A stretch of DNA of 64,000 nucleotides from Xestospongia bergquistia (Eukaryota; Porifera; Demospongiae; Haplosclerida; Petrosiidae), in the NCBI GenBank assembly GCA_963965975.1, contig OZ014413.1, forward strand, positions 7,652,501 through 7,716,500, given 5' to 3'. Below are positions 44,422-57,254 of the stretch, piece after piece (the first letter of the stretch is position 1; each line of letters starts with the position of its first letter). The notes beneath the pieces were generated by a model, which saw only the letters and a program-made list of their open reading frames with translations, did not search any database and was not told where the DNA came from. The translations under genes were made by a program, and so were the position numbers.

Positions 44422-44943
44422 AGCTAATTGTTGTATATAAAGTGTTTGCAGCCTTTTCATGGACAATGAGTTATTACGTATTGACTATTTAATTTTACAA
44501 CTATTATATTTGATTGATATATCTTATTTTGAATGTAGCAGTGTGTGTGTGCTATTATCATGACTAGAAAGTTGATAATAATTTGAACATACAATTTTTG
44601 ATTTAGTCATTAACAGAATTCCATTTATCTTAGTCTTGCATGAGAATCTCAAGTACGTAACTATCTTTGTCATTGTGCACTCGTTATGGCAAATAAATGA
44701 GACATTTTTTGTCTACGAATTGCATGTGCAAACATTTTTGTAGTATTACCATTATTTTAATGCATATAACGATTGAGCTAATCTTATATGTCATCCAATT
44801 CTGCTACACATGCAATGTAAAAAGAATAAAATAGAGAATCAAAGCAATATGTTTTCAAATTATTTATCATTTCTACATGATTTAATTAGAACTATAAAAC
44901 AAGTAAAATTTTATGTGGCAGAAACTTATTATTATTATTATTA
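44422..44943. other. 3' flank of copy 7
   Basis: Shared with 57255-57840 (gtatataaagtgtttgca, cttttcatgga, then agtcttgcatga). No gene seen. Confidence 0.6.
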
Positions 44944-45690
44944 TTGCTAACTGGGAAATGGATAAGATATAAAGCTAATTAATTATACGATCACTGGTAT
45001 TATTTTTTATTTATTTGCTTAATATGATTCGTTGAGAGCTATCTAATTCTTTACCGTTTGGTTGTCCCTTAGTTTGTCTATGGTGGTAGTATTTTTGGTG
45101 GTTTTTAGTTTTTTTTCTAGCTGAAGGTTTCGTACTATGCAAGGATTGCTAATTATACACTGATACATAAACTATAGCATTTACCTTGTACATTAGCTAG
45201 CTTATATAGGGCGCCATTTGTATCAAAATTGGAAAATTATCATGATATATTAAATAAGTTATTATTTATCAAATAATTATTGATTTACTTCTTATATTTT
45301 TTAATAATACATGTATTAATTTAGTAAACATCATACATCATTTACTAAATCAAGTATTATTTAGTAAATCACAAGTTATTTGACAAAATAATGAGCATTA
45401 AAATGAAATCGTAACATTGAATGCGTCCAATTTTGATGGAAACGGCACCCCATAAGCTTTCAATTTGGTTGTTACTGGGAGTTGATGCTGTTAAGATACA
45501 TGTTATATAACATCAGTCACTGTCTACACTATTGCTGCATATAAATACATGTACAAATACTGACAATGTAATGAACTAACTAACATCAATGTGAGAAATA
45601 TCATAATAGAATATAAAGCTAGAATATTCCATTGAAGAGGAAGTTTATGATAATGATGATGATAAGATAGTGACATCACTACATACGAAT
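44944..45690 (+). pseudogene. POT-like transporter remnant, copy 8, carrying a MITE
   Basis: Short traces of the TM2-TM3 loop (gaaatggataagatataaag), then the TM10-TM11 segment (gtactatgcaaggattgcta), the MITE, then TM12 (ttggttgttactgggag) and the acidic tail. Closely alike to copy 13 at 57841-58640, including the MITE position. Confidence 0.75.
45204..45454. mobile_element. 251-bp MITE in copy 8
   Basis: Inverted-repeat ends: left atatagggcgcc then tatcaaaattgga; right tccaattttgatggaaac then ggcaccccata. Possible 5-bp flanking repeat agctt on both sides. The interior is AT-rich and non-coding, with several ttatttagtaaatca-type repeats. A second, more decayed copy sits at the same site in copy 13. 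Confidence 0.7.
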
Positions 45691-46741
45691 TGACACAAGG
45701 CTAAATTATAAGATTAATAACTTTTATTTATAAATGAGACGTATGGTGTATTTAAGGATATATTTTGAAGCAAAAACTATGAACATAGTGACTAATACAA
45801 CTTTTTATGATGACATACAGGATGATTATTACATTTGTTTTGGTTTTGTGGTAGTAGTTAATTAATATATTTAGGTGATACTGATTAATATATCTAGCTT
45901 TATTTAAATCAGTCTTAACAATTTTTATTAAGATAATTCAACAATAATTTTTTGTAAGTGTTGATGCTTCATGTTCTATTAGTTATCATTTGTTGGTGAT
46001 GTAACATTGACATGTTATATTATTTATTGATATATTTCATCAAGTTTATATTCAAACAATTCCCATTTGTAGCATAGTAGGTGTTACATTAATAAGATTC
46101 AAAATTTATATCATAGGTTTAATAATCCATTTTATGTACAGTCAGTGTTGCAAGTACAATAAAGTAAAAGTAGACAATACTGTCATAATAAATTATTTAA
46201 TTTTTGTTGGTGACCTTTAATAAAGTTTTTGAATAAATTGTACTTTTACTAATATTCTAAAGATTTATTAAAATTAACTTTACTTTCAAGAGATAATATG
46301 AGTAGGTTTGTCTAGTAGTGTTTTAGATCTAAATCATAACTTGTGTCAATTTATGCATACAATATCTAAAAATTACAAAATCTTATATCAATTTAAACAT
46401 TTTATCTAATAAACAATGGTTTTGCATACTTTACATGTACATTGGCATAAAACATTGTTGAAGTTTAGAAATATGTGAATATTTGTTCTTGTAATGATTG
46501 TTTTTTGTCTAATTATGATATTGCCACAATTTTGGTAACAAATAAAGTAAATTTCATTTCGTTAGTTCAATGAAGTCCTATCAATTCATATATATGCATG
46601 TTCAAACAGGGACAATTACTGGATAGTATATTTATTTATAGTTCATTATTTCTAGTTTGGGAATCAAATATGATTTGAGGATAAAGTGTTGATACTCATG
46701 AGGTTATTAGATATTGAACTAAAAGGTATTAATTTGAAATG

Positions 46742-46797
<56 letters not shown>

Positions 46798-46800
46798 TAC
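45691..46800. other. Spacer and duplicated upstream sequence
   Basis: No gene seen. About 46540-46680 (tgcatgttcaaacagggac ...) resembles 51530-51650 upstream of the 52186 copy. (TA)n at 46744-46794. Confidence 0.5.
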
Positions 46801-46927
46801 TTTTCTATTGTATGTAAATATATCTTGTTATTACTATAGATTTTGAAATTAAACCATAAAAATTATATAAACAGTGAAAGTTTTGCACTATTGTTTGGGT
46901 GTGCTGCTAAGTAGATGCCGGAGTTGA

Positions 46928-48080
46928 ATGGCAGAATTAAAACCTTAAATATCTAGAAATTCTTCAATTAAAAATAAATTGTCTATTTTTACAGGGACAA
47001 GTACAAATATCCCTGTGTTTGATCAAAAGGAGCACTGTTAGTTATCAATTTCTACTGGCTAATATCACCATTATATCTGGAGGTCTTTCTACACATTTTG
47101 TTGACAAATATTCCTCTCTTATATGTGCTGCAACTAGACTACACTTTCTTTCCTATCCTATCCTTGGTTTGTTAGGTAAGAAATGGATGAGATATCAAAT
47201 AATAATAATTGAAATTGTGTTAATATGTGTGGGTTTTGTCATCATAATAGTATGTTCAGTAGGTCTATACTTTATACAGCTTGATAGCATTTAGCATTAA
47301 AGCATTGACTTTAGCAATATCTGTAACATGTCCTTTCTTTATTGGATATGGCTTGTTTCATGCTAATGTGATCCAGGATTAGGACTTCTTGACACTAAAA
47401 CAAAAATTTTAAATCAATATTTACAAGTTGCGTGAATGAAAAATGGTGCAAATTACAATGTCATGGAAAGTGCACTGTTTGTATATCCTCTGACAATTCA
47501 GTATTGTTTCCTTTTGTTTGCTGTTCCTATATATCAATATATAATTGTTCCTTTCTTTACTCGCTTTATTCCTAGTATGTTGAAATGTATGTGGTTTGGA
47601 CTTGTGACAATGTTGGTAGAATCTATCATGACAACTCTTGCAAGTATTGAAGATGTCTATTTAGCATTAATTGACAACAACACATTCCAAAATAAACTAC
47701 AATCAGACGATCTCACACTACCCCCAGTTTCTTACTGGTATTAGTATTTATTTTATTTAGTTTGTAAGTATTGAATTTATTTAGCTCATGGTCCTCGTTC
47801 TATGCAAGGATTGTTAATTGGAATATGGTTCATGCATCTTAGCATTACTTGTATACATTTAACTCTGCAGTTGGAAGTATTATGCTGTTAAGACAGATGT
47901 TGTTTTATTGCAGTCATTGCTGCTGCATATAAATACAAATATAGACAACATAATGAACTATCTGATGTTAATGAGAGAATTAATATTACAGAATATACTG
48001 AAAGACAACTAGATCAGAGATATGACATAAAAGATGAAGGAAATGACGACGACAACGACAGTGGTCATGATTACAATTGA
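46928..48080 (+). pseudogene. POT-like transporter pseudogene, copy 9
   Basis: Start ATG 46928 (MAELKP then stop). TM1-TM4 are readable at 47019-47295 in one frame, with a deletion from TM4 to the end of TM7 near 47375. TM8-TM9 lie at 47436-47640, followed by a shortened TM9-TM10 loop, and then TM10-TM12 and the acidic tail (GNDDDNDSGHDYN) in broken frames to TGA 48078-48080. Many breaks; older than the single-frameshift copies. Confidence 0.9.
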
Positions 48081-48082
48081 CG

Positions 48083-48647
48083 TTAATTCTTGTATATAAA
48101 AAGCATTTCAGCCTTTCATGAACAATAATTTGTTTAGTTTTGATATTTTTATTTGACAACTATATTTGATTAGTGTATCTTCCTTTATATTTAAACAGTG
48201 CATGCAAGTGGAATTTTCTATGAAATAAAACTAGGACAAAATTTTAGTATACCTTCTTGATTTAGCCATCATGATATCATTTGGTTTTACATATTAGTTG
48301 AAAGAAATTTTATGTTAGTCTTACAAGAGAGTTTTTATTTCATTTTTTGAACACAAGATTGAATTTGGATTGAAGCATGACTTATAAGGTAGACAGGAGT
48401 ATATGATTGTCTTATGCCATTATTTACTCTTGAAGGGAAATAAATGAGACATTCTTCATGTATGAATTACTTCAACTTAATGACAACAATCTTTATGCAG
48501 GAGATGACTTAAATAAACAAAACAATGTCTCGACAAAGTCACAACATTAAGTTTTTCTACTTGAAACTATTTGGACCATAAACTAAAAGCAACTTTATAA
48601 TATTTATTACTCCTTAATAACTAATATTTATAACTAATATTTATAAC

Positions 48648-48687
<40 letters not shown>

Positions 48688-50224
48688 GAGTAAAATAGCT
48701 CAAGTTATAAGGATGCTATATAGCCTGTTTCCCAGGAATCTGAACTAGATTCTCTTCTGTTGTTACAACTACTACACAACCAACACTCAGTTTTATTTTA
48801 GCTTAGGAAAACAACAACAAGAAAAAAACATTTCGACTGTTCATATATACTTCTCCATTTCCTAATTTACAACATTTTATCACAAATGTAGACGTTTCAT
48901 TAGTTGGAAGTGAAGTAACATATATTTTTTGTATTTACATGAGACTTATGGTGTATTTGATGTTTTGATGTACTGACATATATTTTGAAACAAAGATTAT
49001 TATTTCTAGTTAACTAGTACACTTTGTTTCATCTGTAACGTTGTAAGTGTACTATTTGTATGAAAAGCATTTTAGGTATATTTAGATAAATTGGTAAACT
49101 TCATGAGTTATTCATATATACATATTAGTTGAAATACATTTAATGTTAGTCTTACAGTAGAGTTTTTATTTCGTTGTTTTAATACAAGATTGAATTTGGA
49201 TTGAAGCATAACTTATATGGTAAACAAGAGTACATTATTGTATTTTGCCATTATTTGCTCTTAAAGGGAAATAAATGAGATATTCTTTGTATATGAATCA
49301 CTTCAGCTTAATAACAACAATCTTTATGCAGGAAATGACTTAAATAAACGAAACAATGTCTCAATAAAGTCACAACATTAAGTTTTCTACTTGAAACTAT
49401 TTAGACCATAAACCGAAAGCAACTTTTTAATATTTATAACTACTTAATAACTAATATTTATAACTATTATTATTATTATTATTAAGTAAAAAAAGCTCAA
49501 GTTTAAGGATGCTATATAGTTTGTTTCCCAGCAGACTCAACTAGATTCTCTTCTGTTGTTACAACTACTGCACAAGCAACACTAAATTTTATATTAGTTT
49601 AGGAAAACTGTAACAAGAAAAACATTTTGACTGTTTATATACCTCCTCATTTCCTAATTTACAACATTTTACAGCAAATTTAGATGTCTCATTAGTTGCA
49701 AGTGAAGTAACAAAAATGCATATACATTTTCAAGTGTCATCCTTACATATTGAGCACTACTGTACTGTACTTAATGTTATAATAAATTACTTGATTATTG
49801 TCAGTGGCCTGTTTGTTTTGGAAATAATTTCCTTTTAACTAATATTATAATTTTAATAATAAAAAAACAACTTTTGTATTAACAATCTTAAAAGCTAACT
49901 TAAAGAGTTAATGGTATTTTTGACCTAATTTTTATTTTCATCAACAGTACACAACATGCATCTTTGAGATATTGTTTCTTAAATAATACATCATGTATAA
50001 TAATTGTAGTGTATCACATGACTGAAACATTCTATTGTCTATTTGCTTTTCTATTCCTATTTAAATTGAAACCTGTACTATCAGTAACAGTCATCATATC
50101 TATTATTAGTAAGTGTTAAATTACTATTTTAATATACACAATAATAAGCATCACTTTAATTATTTCTTATAAGGCTCTTCTGATATTTTCAAACATCATA
50201 ACTAGCTATTTAATGAATTTCTTT
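48083..50224. repeat. Triplicated 3' flank block and (ATT)n
   Basis: A block of about 550 bp (tattagttgaa, ttagtcttaca, attgaatttggattgaag, aaataaatgagatattctt, caatctttatgcaggaa) occurs at about 48290-48860, again at about 49120-49650, and at about 58870-59410. (ATT)n at 48645-48695 and a shorter run at about 49465. No gene seen. Confidence 0.65.
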
Positions 50225-50346
50225 ATGGAAGGCTCAAGAAGTTGTTGTAAAATGAAGTACAAAAATGTTTGTGTTCATTCTAAAGGAGCTCTTGTGGTAC
50301 TGGTAACAAGTATCTTGCTAACAACTACCACTATAATATCATGAGT
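50225..50346 (+). pseudogene. POT-like transporter 5' fragment, copy 10
   Basis: First 39 codons (MEGSRSCCKMKYKNVCVH, SKGALVVLVTSILL, then ISTOP at the TM1 end), matching the start of the 59984 gene. The rest is missing. The upstream flank also matches that gene's (about 49700-50224 with 59460-59983). Confidence 0.9.
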
Positions 50347-51619
50347 GGCCTCTGATTGATTTTGAATAAATTGTTCTTAACTAATATTCTTAAGATAAAT
50401 TTAAATTAGCTTCAGCTTCGAGAAATAATATAAGTAGATTTGTCTATTAGTGTTTTAGATGTAACTTACAATTTTTATCAACATATGGATACAATATCTT
50501 GAGATTGTTTCTCAACTAACACATTATGTATGAAATTTGTTCCCACTATCAGTAATCAGTATTAGTTTGCTATTTGTATGAAAAGAATTTTAGGATAAAA
50601 TTTGCTAAACTTCATGTGTTAATTCATTTATTCATAAAAGTACAACATATAACTTGCTAGTGTTGAATTTGACTCATTAATGAAATTTCTTATGAAATCC
50701 TTCACTACATTTGGTGAACACAAGCACTGCATACTGATTGACGTAAAACTAAATTATGAGATTATTAATTTTATCTATTGTATACGAATAAGATGTAAGT
50801 TATATGTTATGTCTTGCAGTACTGAGATATATTTTGAGACAAAAATTATTACGAAGTGGCTAGTACAACCATCTTTTTATTTTTTCATGACATCCACTTT
50901 GTACTAAAACAATGAATCAATACATGAAGAACCAAAATAACAATAAAAGGAGCTTTGATACAGTTGGTACATGACTTTACTTAATTAATATCACCAGGAG
51001 CACATGAGTGTTGCAATACACTCTTGATCTTACATAGCAAATATAGTTATGGGCACCAGAGACTGCTTATAAATGTAATTTACTAATGTTTAGTGTCAAT
51101 ATGATTTGGTTCTTCAAAAGGACTAAGTGCCAGCATCTCCATGTTTATAACAGATGTTTATCAACCAAAAAAAAGAGCTGATTATGCATTGTTGAAGCAT
51201 ATACTTTAAATGTTAACTTCGTATGCCACATATAATATAGCTCTTATGAAAAATACAAACATCTAATGTTAATGAACCTCATTAGTCTTTATATAATGTG
51301 TATTAGTTAGGTAGAAACAACTTTAAAGGGATAGTAATTCCTCATAACTCACTTAATGAACGTATAGGATAAAATTACCTTGATTTTCATCAGTCACTAT
51401 CTCAATTTCTTGTACAATTGCCTCATTTAACATCAAATGATTATCACTTGTGCAAATTTTCCTAACTATTAATATATTTAAAGATATTGTCACAATTATA
51501 GTACCAAATGCAATAATTTTAATTTTGTTAGTTCAGTGGGATCATATGATGATTCCATATATATATATATATATGGATGCTCAAACAGGGGTGATTACTG
51601 AACAGCCATCCTACAATTG
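50347..51619. other. Spacer
   Basis: About 50560-50900 matches 41265-41650. No gene recognised. Confidence 0.5.
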
Positions 51620-51928
51620 GAAGGTATTTTATTTATAGATCATTATCTAAGTGAAATTACTCAATGTCGAAGTGTACAGCTGTAAAAGGTTTTCTAACTA
51701 AATTTACTGTGCTTCTCTAATGTTGAAAGATAAGTGATGTTTTATTATTGTTACTGTACATACTGTGTGAGCTAAATTCTCAATCCTGATATATCAGCCC
51801 AAGGTAAAGTCTATGGCCTATAACAAGGTGTGAAGGTATTATACACCAACAATTCAATACAGTATATAATCAATAACTTTTAAAAACATTAATTTCATTA
51901 ATCTTCATTAATTTCATCATGATCAAGG

Positions 51929-51968
<40 letters not shown>

Positions 51969-52023
51969 TTGCATCTCTATATGGACATATATATATACTT
52001 ATATATATATATGCATCTCTCTA
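51620..52023 (+). repeat. Duplicated upstream block and (TA)n before copy 11
   Basis: Same block as 8280-8560 and 18800-19110, then (TA)n tracts at about 51929-51960 and 51990-52010. Confidence 0.6.
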
Positions 52024-52185
52024 TATTATGTATAATTACTAATTATCTTGGTATTGTTATGACTATGTATTGAAACTAAAATCATAATGATTATGCAAAC
52101 CGTGAAAACTATTATATAACATATACTGTTTTTTGTTCATTTGCTGATTCTAAGTAGGCATTGTATAGCTGTAAAGCAGTGTTGA
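52024..52185 (+). promoter_or_regulatory. Conserved 5' leader of intact copy 11
   Basis: Array leader (ttatgactatgtattgaaac, gcaaaccgtgaaaactatt, catatactg, taaagcagtgttga) ending at ATG 52186. Confidence 0.6.
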
Positions 52186-53889
52186 ATGGCAAAATCAAAC
52201 CTTTTATTGTCTAGTAGCTTTTCAGGTAAAAGTTTATTGTCTTTTCGTTACAGGAGAAGATATAAAAATGTTTGTGTTCAACCAAAAGGAGCACTGGTAG
52301 TTTTAGTTATCAGTATTCTACAGACTAATATCACTATTATATCTGGAGCTCTTTCCACACATTTTGTTGACAAATATACCTTTCTTATATTTGCTGCAAT
52401 TGGACTGTACTATATTTTCTACCCTATCCTTGGTTTGTTAGGTGAGAAATGGATGAGATATAAAGTATTGTTAATTGGAATGGTTTTAATATGTGTAGGA
52501 TTTGTCATCATAACAGTATCTTTAGTGGGCCTGTACCTTTTACACCTTGATAGCATTACAGCTGTGATTTTATTGACAACTCTAAGTTGTCCTTTCTTTC
52601 TTGGATATGGCTTGTTTCAGGCTAATGTTATTCAGTTTGGTACTGATCAACTTCAGTTTTCTCCTTCTGAAGAATTAAGTAGTTTTATTTACTGGCTTTT
52701 GTACATGTATTATTGCCCACTAGCTGTAGTACTTGTAGTGTCATCTATTGTAACAGGATTAGTACATAATAACACTATCTATTATGTTTTTACTCTTATA
52801 TTTGGCTCTGGTTATGCTTTTATTATCTTTGCAATCTTGTCTCTTTGTTGCTTTAAGCATCACTTGGTAATTGAGCCAGCTCAACACAATAATCCTGTCA
52901 AATTAATATGGAGAGTAATAAAGTATGCTTGGAAACACAAACAACCAGTGAGACGTAGTGCCTTTACATTTGGTGAATCTCCTCCCTCAAGATTAGACTT
53001 AGCTAAAGAGAGATATGGTGGACCATTTACTACTGTACAAGTAGAGGATGTGAAAAGCTTTTTGTACATACTCAGTATACTTTTGGGAATCTTTGCATAT
53101 GGCCTTGTGGACACTAAATCAAAGATTTTAGATCAATATTTACGAGTCGTACGACTAAAAGATGTCACGTATTACAATGTGATGGAAAGTGTACTATTAG
53201 AATATCCTCTGACTATACCATATTGTGTGATTGTATTTGCTGTTCCTTTATATCAATTTGTAATTATTCCTTGTTTCTCTCGCTTTATTCCTAGTATGTT
53301 GAAACGTATATGGATTGGACTAGTGGCACTGTTAGTAGAATCTGTAATGACAACTGTTATTAGCTACATGATAAATCATGACTTTGAAAATGTTTCAATT
53401 AATGATGACATTTGTTTGTCATTTACTGACAACATAACTTTTGAAAAAAAATTACAATCAAATGAGGTCACACTACCTTACTATATCATGGCTGTCCCTC
53501 AGTTTTTTGCTGGTATTAGTATTTTTTTTATTAGGTTCACAATTATTGAGTTTATTTTAGCTCAATGTCCTCGTACTATGCAAGGATTGTTACTCGGAAT
53601 ATGGTTCATTAATAATAGCATTTATTGTGTACATCTAACTCTTGCAAGCTCACAATATGGTTGTTACTGGGAATATTATGCTGTTAAGACATTATTTGTT
53701 TTCATTTCAGTCATTGTTTACACTATTGCTTCATATAAATACAAGTATAGACAACGTAATGAACTATCTGATGTTAATGAGATAGTTATCATTACAGAAT
53801 ATACTGAAAGACAACTAGAGCAGAAATATTGCATAGAAGATGAAGAAAATGACCACAATGATGATGATTGTATCCATGATTACAACTGA
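52186..53889 (+). CDS. POT/PTR2 (SLC15)-like 12-TM MFS transporter, intact
   Basis: Single-exon, 567 residues, collinear with the 42718 protein with no gaps. It keeps GEKWMRYK, ANVIQFGTDQLQFSPSEE, PSRLDLAKERYGGPFTT and the acidic tail (EDEENDHNDDDCIHDYN). Private changes: the N-terminus MAKSNLLLSSSFSGK with a very basic FRYRRRYK before TM1; Glu in place of Ile at the start of TM8 (LLEYPLTIP); AQCPRTMQG where all other good copies have AQGPRTMQG; KTLFVF for KTGVVF in TM12. The Gly to Cys change falls in the most conserved POT-like motif and could alter function. The 3' flank is of the copy 3/4/5 type. Expression and substrate unknown. Confidence 0.85.
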   Translation: MAKSNLLLSSSFSGKSLLSFRYRRRYKNVCVQPKGALVVLVISILQTNITIISGALSTHFVDKYTFLIFAAIGLYYIFYPILGLLGEKWMRYKVLLIGMVLICVGFVIITVSLVGLYLLHLDSITAVILLTTLSCPFFLGYGLFQANVIQFGTDQLQFSPSEELSSFIYWLLYMYYCPLAVVLVVSSIVTGLVHNNTIYYVFTLIFGSGYAFIIFAILSLCCFKHHLVIEPAQHNNPVKLIWRVIKYAWKHKQPVRRSAFTFGESPPSRLDLAKERYGGPFTTVQVEDVKSFLYILSILLGIFAYGLVDTKSKILDQYLRVVRLKDVTYYNVMESVLLEYPLTIPYCVIVFAVPLYQFVIIPCFSRFIPSMLKRIWIGLVALLVESVMTTVISYMINHDFENVSINDDICLSFTDNITFEKKLQSNEVTLPYYIMAVPQFFAGISIFFIRFTIIEFILAQCPRTMQGLLLGIWFINNSIYCVHLTLASSQYGCYWEYYAVKTLFVFISVIVYTIASYKYKYRQRNELSDVNEIVIITEYTERQLEQKYCIEDEENDHNDDDCIHDYN

Positions 53890-55150
53890 TGTCAGTTCTT
53901 GTAATAAAGTGTGTGCAGACTTTTCACAGACAATAAATTATTTAGTGCTGACTATTTCAGTTTATTGATTAGAATATTTTGTTTTCAATGTAACAGTGTG
54001 TGCATATTGTTATTATGAAAATAGAAAGTTGGACATAATTTGAACATAAGTTTTTGATTTAGTTGTCAAAACCATACTTGTTGTCCCAAAAAACTAAAAG
54101 CAAATGAGCGTATGTAAGCAATTAGTATTAGATTGTGACCATGTTGTACAGGATGTTTATCAAATTTGGTATTCAAAAAGATAAGCAATAGATACTAAAA
54201 GATCCTGTATAAATGAATGTGTAATAATCATGTTTACACAACTTTTTATTTGTAATTTTCAGTGTAACAAATGTAGTTTTCCTAAATAGGGTCATAATAA
54301 TTAATTTTTCTCAATGTACCCAATATAATGTTCATGTTAATATGTTTTTTTGGTATAAACTTGATACTCCCTCGTACACCACTCATTTTAATAGTAGCAA
54401 TACCATAGATGCCATCCTCACCTATAATAACAATCTTTGTTAGAAAAATAGGGAGGGCTGAGAATGTATCCTGTAGTGTCTATGCTTTGGAGAAGTTAAA
54501 GTGAGTGAGTGTAGCTCATTTGATATGGGTGGAGCTAAAAAAGAAAAATGTTAATTATGTATTTTTATTTCAAGTGAAACAAAATAATTTTATTTTCATC
54601 AGATAAACAATGAATACTATTCGTTTATGGCTTATTGTGATGGAGTCCACATATTCTTGGATATTGTTCTTTATAAATTCATTACTTTTCTTGCAGTGTC
54701 AGTGTTGAATAGATATAGACTGATGAATTAAGATTACATGCAGGCACAGAACTATAAATGTTTATAGGAGAAAGCAGTAGTAACAATGTCAGTTACAAAC
54801 TTTATGAAAGATGTACACAAGTCTTTGACAGGCCAGTGAAGCTGCCTTTGCATATTACATTAATGATAATTGGTAGTATAGGGCAGCAGGTAGTGATTAT
54901 TTCAAAATCCTAGACTTTGACAACTGTGCGACAATCTTTTCACTTAATTTGTTATGATCAAGGACTAATGATTCATGGAATATACAATTTAAAGAGTGTC
55001 TTGATCTTGCTACTGACTACTTTCCCAATGACCTCACTGACTCAAATATTATTTTATATCAATTGACTATACAGGAATACATTCCATTTCCTAACAGTGT
55101 AGGATGTAGTATGTAACAAAAGTGCATGCTCACACTTCTTATCTTTAATA
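53890..55150 (-). pseudogene. Duplicated 3' flank with Cu/Zn-SOD-like exon, block 6
   Basis: 3' flank like that of copies 3-5 (ataaagtgtgtgcagac), then a minus-strand SOD-like exon at about 54423-54360 (DGIYGIATIK) after an acceptor-like tatag, then the spacer seen at 11581-12565 with its possible exon broken. Only traces remain. Confidence 0.5.
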
Positions 55151-55154
55151 ACTT

Positions 55155-55222
55155 GTCCAGTGTCTATTGGATACAAATATATATAATATATATAATACAT
55201 ACATATAAATATATATAATACA

Positions 55223-55282
<60 letters not shown>

Positions 55283-55400
55283 ATGTATATATATATATTT
55301 ATGTATATATGTATGTGTATATATATATATATATATATATACATATATGTATATATATAGGATGCCGAATATATAAATATTCGTGAAGTCAAATTTTCGT
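55155..55400. repeat. (TA)n/(CATA)n tract
   Basis: About 190 bp of tatata, catacata and tatgtata repeats, then a short unique piece (aatattcgtgaagtc) before the leader. Confidence 0.9.
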
Positions 55401-55404
55401 GGTT

Positions 55405-55548
55405 GTCTTGTCCTTGTTATGACTATAAATTGAAACAAAAACACGACGATTATGTAAACAGTGACAATTATGATAAGACATATGCTAATGTTTCTTGTTC
55501 ATTTGCTGATTCAAAATAGATATTGTATAGTTCATAAAGCAGAGTTGA
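55405..55548 (+). promoter_or_regulatory. Conserved 5' leader of copy 12
   Basis: Array leader, closest to the orphan leader at 14181-14332 (both have ttatgactataaattgaaac and the cgattatgtaaacagtgaca stretch). Confidence 0.6.
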
Positions 55549-57254
55549 ATGGCAGAATCCCGACCTTTAATGTGTAGTAACTCTCCAGGTAAAAATATAT
55601 TGTCTTCTTGTTATAAGAACAGATAGAAAAATGTTTTTGTTCAATCAAAGGGAACTCTGTTAGTTTTGGTTATCAGTATTCTACTGGCTAATATCACTGT
55701 TATATCTGGAGCTCTTTCCACACATTTTATTGACAGATATTCCTTTCTTATATTTGCTGCAATTGGACTGTACTATCTTTTCTACCCTATACTTGGTTTG
55801 TTAGGTGAGAAATGGATGAGATATAAAGTAATGCTAATTGGAATGATATTAATATGTGTGGGATTTGTCATCATTACAGTATCTTCAGTGGTTCTGTACT
55901 TTATACATCTTAATAGCATTACAGTTGTGATTTTATCATTAACTTTATCTTCTTCTTTCTTTCTTGGATATGGCTTGTTTCAGGCTAATGTGATTCAGTT
56001 TGGTACTGATCAACTTCAGTTTTCAGCTTCTGAAGAATATAGTAGTTTTATTTACTGGTTTTCATACATGTATTATTGCCCACTAGCTGTAGTACTTGTA
56101 ATGGCATCTATTGTAACAGGATTAGTACATAATAACACTATCTATTATGTTTTTACTCTTATATTTGGCTCTGGTTATGCTTTTATTATCTTTGCAATCT
56201 TGTCTCTTTGTTGCTTTAAGCATCACTTGGTAATTGAGCCAGCTCAACACAATAATCCTGTCAAATTAATATGGAGAGTAATAAAGTATGCTTGGAAACA
56301 CAAACAACCAGTGAGACGTAGTGCCTTTACATTTTGGTGAATCTCCTCCTTCAAGATTAGACTTAGCTAAAGAGAGATATGGAGGACCATTTACTACTGT
56401 ACAAGTAGAGGATGTGAAAAGCTTTTTGTACATACTCAGTATACTTTTAGGAATCTTTGCATATGGCCTTATGGACACTAAATCAAAGATTTTAGAGCAA
56501 TATTTACGTGTGGCGCAACTGAAAAATGTCACGTATTACAATGTGATGGGAAAGTATGCTATTAATATATCCTCTGACTATACCATATTGTGTGATTGTA
56601 TTTGCTGTTCCTTTATATCAATTTGTAATTATTCCTTGTTTCTCTCGCTTTATTCCTAGTATGTTGAAACGTGTATGGATTGGACTAGTGGCACTATTAA
56701 TAGAGTCTGTAATGATAACTCTTATTAGCTACATGATAAATTATGATTTTGGAAATGCCTTAATTAATGAAGATGTTTGTTTGTCATTCATTGACAACAT
56801 AACATTTGAAAATGGATTTCAATCAAATGAACTCACACTACCTTACTATATCATGGCTGTCCCTCAGTTTTTCTCTGGTATTAGTATTTTTTTAGTTAAG
56901 TTCACAAGTTTTGAATTTATTTTAGCTCAAGGTCCTCGTACTATGCAAGGACTGTTAATCGGAATATGGTTCATTAATAATAATATTTATTGTGTACATC
57001 TAACTCTTGCAAGCTCACAATATGGTTGTTACTGGGAGTATTATGCTGTTAAGACAGGAGTTGTTTTCATTTCAGTCATTGTTTTCACTTTTGCTGCATA
57101 TAAATACAAGTATAGACAACGTAATGAACTATCTGATATTAATGAGAGACTTATCATTACAGAATATACCGAACGACAACTAGAGCAGAAATATGGCATC
57201 GAAAATGAAGAAAATGACATCAATGATGATGATAGTGATCACGTTTACAACTGA
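55549..57254 (+). pseudogene. POT-like transporter pseudogene, copy 12 (mosaic)
   Basis: Full length, three breaks. ATG 55549 gives MAESRPLMCSNSPGKN, then TAG at 55624-55626 just before TM1. The frame is open from TM1 to the loop (to about 56335), where an extra T (acattttggtg) shifts it. An extra G near 56548 (gatgggaaag) shifts it again, and it is then open 56556-57254 to tail ENDINDDDSDHVYN. The middle (about 56150-56330) matches the 52186 copy base for base, while the last 250 bp and the 3' flank match the 42718 copy. That makes it a recombinant or converted copy. Confidence 0.9.
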
